64,000 nt of DNA from Hormiphora californensis (taxonomy: Eukaryota; Ctenophora; Tentaculata; Cydippida; Pleurobrachiidae). Made by a program: the position numbers and the translations under genes. A model generated the notes under the pieces. It was not told the origin of the DNA and did no database searches. It worked only from the letters and a program-made list of their open reading frames with translations. Position 1 is the first letter of the stretch. The number at the start of each line of letters is the position of its first letter. Below are positions 46,091 to 64,000 of this stretch, in pieces. Where the stretch lies: assembly GCA_020137815.1 (NCBI GenBank), contig CM035360.1, forward strand, positions 6,459,059-6,523,058. The letters run 5' to 3'.

Positions 46091-47456
46091 GATCGTTGCA
46101 ACGGGTAGAGTACTCAGGGCATGCCATTGTGTTAGCAGAGTGATGTCGGTTTCTGTTATCCTTCCCACTACAGTTAGGACAGCTTAGGCCGGAACGGTTG
46201 CGGTTTATGATGATTGGACATTCGGTTGGAACATGAGAAGGGTCACTGCAATGAGGGCACTTGTACTCATTCCTACACCAGGCGGCCGGGTGTCCGTATC
46301 TCCAACAGTTTTGGCATTGCGCCGGAGTCCTTCGTTGTTTCGTTATGTACTCCCGCAAACGGAATACACGGTTTCCAATAAAAAGAGTCTTCCCCATTAC
46401 TTGATCTCTGTCCTCCTTAGATTCAAAAGTAAAGAGATAGCAGGGACGGGGCTTTCCGTCGCGTCCTTTCAATCTGACTGCCTCCATTGTGATTCCGCTG
46501 AATTCAAGTGCCCATGCCTCGGTAACTTGGTCGTCTGTGATTTCTGGGTCAACATAGTCTATCACCGCTTTCCTATCATCAGATACTCTGGAGTTCATCA
46601 TTAGTGTTGCCGTCGTAGTCACATCATTTCCTTGGAAGGGGCCACCGAAGTATGAAGGCTCCCAACCGTTCACCACCTTTTGTGCTTCAAGGGGAGTAAT
46701 AAGCTCTAGGAGGAGAGTGCCGTGTTTGGTCGGCTTGCACTGAACAATTTCCACACGGGGGTAGTACTCATTAAAATAGTGCATGGATATGTGGCCTTTA
46801 GTTAAATACTTAGCATAGTTACGGATACCTTTAACAATTACTGTTTTAGAGGGGTCACATGGAGAACGTTTAACATTAACTCTATCTCTAACTTTAACAG
46901 ACAACACAGGTTTCGAAACTTTAGTAACAGTGATAAATTCATTAGTGTGCTGATTAACAATAGTGTTATCTGTACCGTTAGCATTATTAGTACCATTTGA
47001 GTCCGGATTTACTGCTGCCTGGGAATACGTTAACTCACGCCGAACTCCTAACTCCTCCTTGACAACATCTCGTACAACACTTTTAACATCATTCCTAACA
47101 TCATTTCGGATCATTTCCCTCAAACTTTCCAGTTCCCTTTGAAGATTACTACCAATTGGATTTTGATTATTGTTCGTATTACACGTTTCGAAAACGGATT
47201 CGTTCAGTTTGTAGCTTGTATATAACAGATCCCATAATTGGGTGTCGGTGATGGCCGGTTGCGTTTTACCTTGACGCGTAGTGGGTTTTGCAGCGTTATT
47301 TCGTCCGTTAGAAAGGGCGTCTAGGATGTCCATTGACTTCAAAGTTGCTGTGAGATCATCGAATTGCTGCCGGAGGTCGGGTGTGACATTGGGATCAGGT
47401 GGTCGACATTGTTCAGAGCTATCACTGTTAGGGCTATCACCCTCGTCATCTCTCAT
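46083..47456 (-). mobile_element. LINE ORF1: gag-like protein with zinc knuckles
   Basis: This is an intact ORF of about 457 residues in the same element. It has an N-terminal Asn/Ser-rich region, a central domain (VSVKVRDRVNVKRSPCDP region and KGHISMHYFNEYYPRVEIVQ), and three C-terminal cysteine knuckles: CQNCWRYGHPAAWC, CPHCSDPSHVPTEC and CPNCSGKDNRNRHH. It probably binds element RNA. The ATG at 47,456 is chosen because the ORF upstream opens only with a non-ATG codon. The stop TAG overlaps the ORF2 ATG in the string ATGTTTAG. Confidence 0.88.
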
Positions 47457-48628
47457 TCTACGGCACCTAGAGGCCAAGCCTCAATAAATAGTTTTACGTT
47501 GTAGTTGATGAAAGTTTGAACTGGCGAACGATCCGGGATTGTAGGAGCGGGGGAACCGGGAAGGGGCCGGGGAGATCGCACGGGAGCCTTAAAAATGATT
47601 AGCGGAAAATTAAAAGTTGTAAATTAATAATTTATGAAAAACAGTGCTAAGGTTAAGTTTCCAATTCTCAAATTCCGGTATACGCTTTTAGACCGTTCAA
47701 CTTAATATCATCATGGAAGCTTCCAACGAGAGACTTGTATTAATCAAAGATTCACAAAGGGCTGCATTGAAATGGTAAGGTCAGTGGGCTGCAGCCTGCA
47801 CAGCGTAGTCGAGATCATGCGTCAAAAGTTTTTGACGTGAAAGTGAAAAAAAACAGAAGTTTTGACACTTTTTGGCAAAAAAGATTTTCAGATCAGAAAT
47901 TTTTAATCGTTTTAGCGCGGCGCGCGCATATTAGATACGCCACGCATAATAACAATTTTAGGCGCGTTACGTAAAATTGCCGCGTAATGCAATGCATGCC
48001 GTGCGGTATTTTATGACTTGTTTTTTAACGCGTTGAAGTTTTTGATTTTTGAAGTTTTTGATTTTTGCAATTTTTATTTTCATTAAAACACATTTTCTTT
48101 GGATCCATCGCATCCTATTCTCGCTCCGCGAATAATAGGATCCCGGTCCGTTGAGAGCAAGAACTCACGTGCGCGCGAAATAAAGCACGTTTTCAACAAA
48201 TCGCGCGTGATAGACCGTTTTTGGAGACCTTTTTAGCTGACCTAGCACTACTCAAAGGTCAATTGTGGCCTCATTTCGCATCGTGATGAATCGGCGGGTA
48301 TTTTCCCATACTCACAAGGCCATGACGATTCCCCCAGCACCCGCAGATTGTCCCAGGACTGAGTAGGAGCTTGCAGCCAGGTCTTTAAAGAATTGCTCAT
48401 GTTTAGTGTCAATTTTGACCCACTATTCCTCAAATGCTGATATTCGCGGGTATTTTCCGTAAAACTAGAGACAATTATCTGCCAGGAGCAACAAACGAGA
48501 TTCAAATCGGTTCAGTAGTTCCTTGTAGCCAGGTCTTTGAAAAAGTTTGCTCTAAAATCAATAACGCGCCGGAGGCCTAGATGTGAGATCGATCTCACTC
48601 AGGCATCAATGTGGCCAAACATTTTCTA
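47457..48628. other. LINE 5' region and spacer without genes
   Basis: The first 100-150 bases probably are the LINE 5' untranslated region (minus strand). The rest is AT-rich DNA with GC-rich palindromic patches (GCGCGGCGCGCGC near 47,920) and two loosely related blocks containing GCGGGTATTTTCC and TAGCCAGGTCTTT (48,290-48,540), perhaps an old repeat. No coding signal was seen. Confidence 0.45.
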
Positions 48629-48779
48629 AAGTCGGATTTTTTGAAGTTGTCACCCCAAAATGACCGCGCATGTGAAATTTATCAATTTTGACGCGCACAC
48701 CACACGTTAACATGTGATGTGACGCGCAAAAACATTCCACGCACGAAAAGGGGGGTGACAACTTCAAAAAATCCGACTT
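48629..48779. mobile_element. 151-bp MITE with TA target duplication (copy B)
   Basis: The ends AAGTCGGATTTTTTGAAG followed by TTGTCACCCC are inverted at the right, with TA on both sides (48627-48628, 48780-48781). It is a shorter relative of the element at 20,391-20,653 and abuts the truncated 5' end of the CR1-like LINE. Confidence 0.88.
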
Positions 48780-48800
48780 TACGCGTCAGTAACTCATAAG

Positions 48801-51723
48801 TTGGTTCCAACATTGTCTATTTTATTTATTACACACTTGGAGGAAAAAGGATGCGACATTTGCTTGGTACAGGAGACTTACCTGAAACATAGTGACACAG
48901 CCAAACTGCAGGAGATCAGAGACTACGGATGGAATATCTTCTCCTCGCCTAGAGCGGAACGTTCAGGAGGTGGAATTGGAATCTTGTACAGGGATGGTAT
49001 CAAGTTGAAGTACACTCCGGTGAAAGCCAAGTTTAAGTCGTTTCAAGTCCAAGAAGCCCTTATTGGAGGGGGACAAGATGTAACGAGGCTGTGCAATGTC
49101 TATAGACCTCCGTACACTGGCAAGGCACGGTTTACGGAAGCGCAGTTCTTGGAAGAGTTTACAGATTATCTGTCAGAATTGGTCTGCAAAACGGGGAACC
49201 CTATCCTGATGGGTGATTTTAACTTCCAGGTTCATGAAACTCAGAACTTCTATGCAAAGAAGTTGCTTGGACTTCTTGACTCTCTTGGATTCGAACAGAG
49301 GGTCCCACTACAACCTACTCATGTTCGTGGTGGTACTCTGGATCTCCTACTCTGTCAGAAAGACAGACATTCTAAGGTTCAATCGGTGGAAATTTTTCCA
49401 GATGGAACGACCTCGGATCATTTCCTTGTTTTAGCAGAGCTGTGTATTGAAACTATGGGAAGTGAATACAGGACTCGTGAAAAGGTGGATACTTACAGGG
49501 ACTTCAAGGCTGTGGATATTGATCTACTTCGGTGTGCTTTTAGGAGTGTGGATTGGAGTGAGGCGATGGAATCTGGATCAGCTGAGGAGGTTTTGTGTAT
49601 TTATATGAGGAAACTTGAGGAACTTGTGGATAGGACTGTCCCGTTGAAGAGGAGAAAGAAGAGAGGAGCTAAGCTGAGGCCATGGAGAGATAATCCAGAG
49701 GTGCGTCAAGTTCTTCGTCAGCGGCGGAATGCTGAGCGAGCCTGGGAGAACAATAAAACCAGCGTCACGAAGAAGCAGTTCAATGAACTCAAGAGGCAGT
49801 TTGGGCGTGTTGACAAGGAAGCGAGGACGAACTACGTCAAGGAAGACTTGGAGGAGTCCAGAGATGACCCCAAAGCACTTCAAAGGAAATTGAACCGTCT
49901 ACTTGGTAATACTGAGACCTTTATGCCTGAAACCACAGATAAGCGGAGGTTAGCGGATGACTTTGCGGACTTCTTTGTTGGGAAAGTTGATAAGATTCGG
50001 TCTACTGTTATGGGAGGGAAGAACCTGAGGACTAAGAGGAACCCTATTCATCAGACACCCGTCTGTTGTTTTGAGGAATTCGAGGAAGTTTCCCCAGAGA
50101 AACTAAAGAGGATGGTCAAAGACATGCCGGACAAGACATGTGATCTCGACCCTATACCAACATGGTTAGTGAAGGGTTGTGTGCATGAGCTAACTCCAGT
50201 CTTATGTAGGTTTATAAACCTATCTCTTGGATGTTCCAGTGTTCCTGAACTTCTCCAGCAAGCTTTGGTGTTTCCAACGATTAAGAACCCTCATGGCGAT
50301 AAGGACGCTCTGTCCAATTATCGACCAGTCTCCAACCTATCTTTTGTCTCCAAGCTTCTTGAAAAGATAGTCCTAGAGCAGCTCAACTCGTATCTTAATG
50401 AGAACGAGTTACTGAATAAGCATCAATCAGGTTATAGGGTAGGTCATAGCTGTGAAACCCTACTGATGGGTATGTTTGACGATCTCCTACGGGATCTGGA
50501 TGAAGGAATGGTCACTGGCCTCTTTCTGTTAGATATGAGCGCCGCCTTTGATACAGTCGACCATGGAAAGCTGCTAGATGTTCTCGAAGGACGGTTTGGA
50601 GTGAAGGGTTCTGTCTTGGATTGGTTCGCCAACTATCTACAAAGGAGGACTTATCGTGTAAACGTGGAAGGGGATCTCTCGAGGATCGTCTCTCTGATTT
50701 GTGGAGTTCCGCAGGGTTCACTGCTTGGACCTGTACTGTTTTTACTGTATGTGGAGGAACTGCAGGATTTGGTTAAACCCTATGGCTTGCGGATTAAGCT
50801 ATATGCTGATGATTCGCAGCTATACATTAGCCTGGTACCGACTGATGAGGATAATTGGAAGATTGCAAAAGAGAGGATTGAAGAATGTTTGTCAAGTGTG
50901 AAAGCTTGGATGAGTGAGCACTGGCTACAGTGCAACGAGGCAAAGACTGAATTCCTGCTGCTAGGCAAAAACAGTGCCCTGGATAAGATGGTATATCGGC
51001 CCACTGTGGACTTTGGTGGAGTGGAGATAAGCCCAGTGGACTTTACGGGGAGTACAGGGAAAACACTAGGAGTGTTCCTTGATAGCAACCTCTCTATGGA
51101 GAGGCAAATCAACAGGTGTTAAGAGGCAATGCGGTTTGTTGTTGAAGAATCTATGGCAGGTAAACCGGTGTCTAGATAGATCGACGAAGATACTCCTTGT
51201 TAAGCAGCTCATCATTTCAAGACTGGATTATTGTAATATCCTTTACCATGGCTTACCTAAGAAGCTTCTCAACAGCCTTCAGAGAGTCTTGAACTCGTGT
51301 GTCAGATTTGTTTATGGCCTATACGGTCACCAAGACACCTACATGCCATACTTGAAAGAATTGCATATTCTTCCTGTGGAACAACGAGTCACGTTCAAAG
51401 CATGCCTTATGGCGTACAAGATTGTACATGGATTGGCCCCTGGCTACCTGCAAGATCAGGTCCCTGTTGATGATGGACTTCATGTGATCCGTGCTACTAG
51501 AGGAAATGCTTGGCCTGATGGCCTCAAGCTGAAGTACCCTAAGCTATCAAGTGTCAATGCGACTTCCAAGTTGAGAAGAAGACGTCCGTCGGTTTACCTG
51601 CCTGAAGTCTGGAATAAGCTTCCCCTTGATCTGAGAGCTGTTGAGTCTGTGGAATCTTTTAAGTCTAAGCTCAAGACTAGTCTTTTCACTGAGGCATTTG
51701 GTGAGACTGGACTGTCCTGTTAA
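48801..51723 (+). mobile_element. CR1-like LINE ORF2 (5'-truncated, one frame slip)
   Basis: The endonuclease motifs are LVQETYLKHSD, SGGGIGILYRDG, NVYRPPY, PILMGDFNF and SDHFLVLAE. The reverse transcriptase motifs are NYRPVSNLSFVSKLLEKI, HQSGYRVGHSCETLLMG, LLDMSAAFDTVDHGKLL, GVPQGSLLGPVLFLLY and LYADDSQLY. The C-terminal CR1-type region has SRLDYCNILYHGLP and VWNKLPLDLRAVESVESFKS. The first few endonuclease residues are missing and ORF1 is absent, consistent with 5' truncation. One extra base near 51,115 interrupts a 773-codon ORF, and the rest continues in the next frame to a TAA at 51,723. Sequence conservation suggests a recent insertion. Confidence 0.9.
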
Positions 51724-52140
51724 GACTCTCCTTCTTGCTGAGGTATGTGCTCTAGCTGGTACCCGTTTTTAATTATTTTTCTGTAATTGAGCTCGTGGCG
51801 AGCAGAAGTGTGAAGCATAAGCTGGATTTTTTCATAGCACGAGTGTTTTTCTGTGTTTCCAATCTACGGACTTTTATATCAATCTTTTTAGAGTTCCAGG
51901 ACTCTAACTCAGTCTGTTATGTAATCAGTCACCGATAGTTATGTGAGCCGATAGTAATGTGAGCCGGTGTTTTTTCTTTATTAATTTTTGTTCTATTAGG
52001 GATAAGTTGTCAAGGTCTTACTAGTATATTAACCGTTCAGATTATCCTTCAGTGACAGCAGCAGTTTCACTGCTCTGTCCCTGTCGGATATGGGCGGAAT
52101 ATAAACATAGTTATTATTATTATTATTATTATTATTTTGT
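51724..52140 (+). mobile_element. CR1-like LINE 3' untranslated region and (TTA)n tail
   Basis: About 370 bases follow the stop and lead to GGGCGGAATATAAACATAG and then an ATT microsatellite (52,105-52,136), a common 3' end for CR1-type LINEs. The segment from 52,141 to 52,287 is the presumed promoter flank of the TCP11-like gene. Confidence 0.75.
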
Positions 52141-52287
52141 TGCACTGAAGATAGCAATTGATACTACCCTTCAAACTTTTCAACACTACTTTAAACAAAT
52201 TAATTTGAGCTATGTCCGATGATGCAGGAATAGTGGAGAAAGTGTTAGTAACTAACTAAAATTCCCGTTTATTTAGTTACAGCCAAC

Positions 52288-61746
<9,459 letters not shown>

Positions 61747-62273
61747 GAGAGGAAAGGAGAAGAGACTGTGATATATTGGGCTTCTTCCTCTCTCGTGGGT
61801 CGAGTGGGAGATAGGGACTCTCGAACAAGACAATGACTCACGAGGGAGAGAAAAAAGAAATATTTTCGTTAGGAATAGTGTTAGAAAACAGCTTTAGCCA
61901 GAGCTGTGAAGAGGTGGAGATCTTTGGATAGCATTGTGTATTTTTGTACATCAATTCGGGAGTCTGAGAAATGGGAGATGCTGTTTAAAAACTGAAGACT
62001 CGCTGACCTTAGAGAAGTGTACTAAACAGCTTTTTAGTAATGTAATCTCGATTTGAGATGGACCACGTGAAATGTGACCCACGTGCTTTAGATGACACGT
62101 GAAATGAAACCATGTGATCATGGGAACGTGTTCCCATATGACCATGCTGACCGAAAAATGTGTAATATTTGAGAGTTTTCAAAGTTAAAAGTTAATGATT
62201 GTCAGATATATATATTTGTCGTTTAGAAAGAATTTAAAATTCCATAAATTAATTACAGTTTTTTATCTTCTAT
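61747..62273. other. Spacer between convergent genes with an ACGTG cluster
   Basis: This holds the 3' flanks of the TCP11-like gene (plus) and the BPI-like gene (minus). Four ACGTG motifs lie within about 70 bases (62,065-62,130), the last inside the inverted repeat GGGAAC-GT-GTTCCC. Nothing coding was seen. Confidence 0.5.
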
Positions 62274-63298
62274 TTATCCTCTGAAAGATCCTCGGAGAGC
62301 GTTGAGCACCTTGTAGGAGGCTCGGCTGTTGGGGTAGGCACTCAGACAAGTGATCAGGGCTCCCTGTAGGGATACACAGAGGTTAATAGAGGGTCAGAGA
62401 GGTCAAGGTTGAACTAAATCGTGGCTCACTGACAATAGCACACACGAAACAGTTTGAAACATGTTGCCCTGAGTATAATTCACTACTTACATGTCGAGCC
62501 TGGAATGCGACGGAGAGGTTACTGAACAGATTACCAAAGAACATCTTGTTCATAGCATTCTTGAGGGAGGTTGTGTTGGCCCTCTTAACCAGAATCTCCT
62601 GGACTGGGAAATCATGGGTATTAGAGTTCAAACAAAAGAAGGGAAATAGGGTTTAGTTCAGGATACACAAACAAAGAAATGTGTTGCCCCCTCCACGTGC
62701 TGCACTTGAAGCTACAACAGCCACTCTCCTGCACTAGAAGCAAGAGAGACACATCTTCTCTTGATCTGAAACATTACAATTATAATGGGGACATATTGTG
62801 TTCTCTTACCAGCGGCCTTCTTGGTGATGAGGTCGATGATGTAATCGATGATGATAGAGAGATCAAGGTCAGCGTGGAAGGTAATGGGTCCCTTCACACT
62901 AATCTTAACACTCTTGAACAGGGTTTTAGTGTCGGTGGGAGTCTCCACACTCAGCTGAAAACAGGGAGAAATGTGTTAGACATTGTTGGAGCAATGTTTA
63001 GATGTTAGACATGTTAGACAATGTTAGGCATGTTGTATAGCGAGAAGTGGGGAAGTGTCAGTGGGGGGGGGGGATATGATGAAAATCTCGACAGGAATGA
63101 GGGGATATAATGAGAGGGGAAGTGATCAATTTACAACAGCTGATATTTCATATAGGTACCTTGACAGGTTTAGTCTCAGTACCAGGAATTACATTTCCAT
63201 CCTTATCCAACAGTCGTCCTGGGAGGGAGTTAAGTGTGTTTGTCTGTCTCTCTAATTATCACACACTGTCACGAGACGCTCTCTCTCTCTCTCTCTTT

Positions 63299-63348
<50 letters not shown>

Positions 63349-64000
63349 GTGTATTTTAGTATTCAGGGGGACCTAATTTTAATCTTCATACCAGCTGCAA
63401 GAAACAGAACCGGGACTGCGTAAAACTGGAGCTAATTTTAACTACTTGGCACATGTTGGCCAATGTTAAATATGTCAACTTCTAAATTCAATATTCATAC
63501 TGGGATGCTTTCCTTGGAACACAACTTCTAAATTCATATTTCTTTGGAACTCATCAGCATTCCAATGGTTGCTATAGTTACTGGTTCTTACCGGAAGCTG
63601 CGATGGTGAATTTCATCTCGTCAGGCTCCACCAGGAATAGAGGGGCATCAGCAATAGTTCCCTAGAGAGAAGGAGTTGTGAAAGATAATAATCGATTCTA
63701 ACGTACAGAAGAAGTTCGAAACTACTCAAACACACCGGACTAATGTATACTTAGTTTAGTCGCGACCCTTCCTCTCTTTCTTAGCAGAGAGCTATACACG
63801 AGTTGTTAATACCTGGACAAAGATGTTCTCTCCAAAGACGTTTCCAAAGAACATCTTGAGGATGCTGGCTACATCCATGGAGAAAGAGGTTCCAGCAGGG
63901 AGGAAGGTCCTGGAGGCAGTGTTAATGACCCAGTCAGAGGCGGATACACACGCCATGTGTCCTGGATGAGGGTTGGAATTATAGTTGGGGAGAGTGGTGG
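62274..64000 (-). CDS. BPI/LBP-family protein, C-terminal part (continues off the right edge)
   Basis: Exons at about 63960-63811, 63662-63592, 63220-63160, 62955-62811, 62602-62489 and 62363-62274 are in frame and end in a TAA at 62,274. The first readable exon, CVSASDWVINTASRTFLPAG, resembles the start of the C-terminal lipid-binding domain of bactericidal permeability-increasing / LPS-binding proteins (the SDYxxNTA-type segment). It is followed by a LFLVEPDEMKFTIAASG strand and a SIIIDYIIDLITKKAA helix. A phrase MFFGNVFGENIFVQ recurs in altered form as MFFGNLFSNLSVAFQ in a later exon. Members of this family are secreted lipid-binding proteins, often antibacterial. The signal peptide and N-terminal domain would be outside the window. 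The assignment rests on a few short matches. Confidence 0.55.
63269..63346. repeat. (CT)n microsatellite in a BPI-like intron
   Basis: A CT tract of about 75 bases with a short TTTCTTTTT interruption. Confidence 0.95.

Noticed and set aside
51115-51125. Programmed frameshift at GGTGTTAAG in the CR1-like LINE
   Set aside because: The context (codon ending in T followed by TAA) also fits the break at 25,740, but other breaks lie well before any stop codon, so a stop-driven +1 signal does not explain the set.

Overview
The window is eukaryotic nuclear DNA, almost certainly from an invertebrate animal. Genes carry GT-AG introns. THOC2, NSMCE1, ROMO1, NUP153, a long TCP11-domain protein and a BPI/LBP-like protein can be recognised by their residues. 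Two non-LTR retrotransposons, several hairpin MITEs and many (CT)n/(GA)n tracts fill the rest. Stop usage is standard. The compact, operon-like gene strings with splice-acceptor-like sites just before start codons would suit a lineage with spliced-leader trans-splicing (a ctenophore or hydrozoan would fit), but the species cannot be fixed from the sequence alone.

Layout. 1-11,064 (minus strand): five closely packed genes, read right to left as an uncharacterised helix-hairpin-helix protein, ROMO1, NSMCE1, a C2H2 zinc-finger protein and THOC2 (which runs off the left edge). A 36-bp minisatellite abuts the THOC2 start. 11,632-16,846 (plus): a many-exon gene of unknown function with short phase-0 exons. 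16,816-20,338: three intronless, Ser-rich, probably disordered ORFs, two of which share a C-terminal helical module. 20,718-32,008: a tandem family of intronless coiled-coil genes (20.7, 22.3, 23.4 and 26.5 kb, plus a truncated chimeric copy at 30.0 kb). They share a short Cys-Gly/Ile-Lys-Val motif and are spaced by a few hundred bases of pyrimidine-rich DNA. The last copy is broken by a MITE. 32,317-33,193: the 3' exons of an unrecognised gene. 34,088-41,898 (minus): NUP153, with a piggyBac-type hairpin MITE in an intron. 42.2-47.6 kb (minus): a two-ORF LINE. 48.8-52.1 kb (plus): a 5'-truncated CR1-like LINE. 52,288-61,746 (plus): the TCP11-domain gene with large microsatellite-rich introns. 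62,274-64,000 (minus): the C-terminal part of a BPI/LBP-like gene.

A recurring oddity is that many reading frames need a single-base shift to stay open, most often in the direction of one extra base. This affects the tandem family, NUP153, both LINEs and the gene at 12-14 kb, while THOC2, TCP11 and the ORFs from 16.8 to 22.1 kb are clean. Patchy assembly error is the simplest explanation, but it should be tested, because gene decay or real frameshifting would matter.

The most interesting region is 16.8-33 kb. It is a lineage-restricted-looking, operon-like array of coiled-coil and disordered proteins, expanded by tandem duplication, with a chimeric copy and several self-complementary mobile elements landing inside it.
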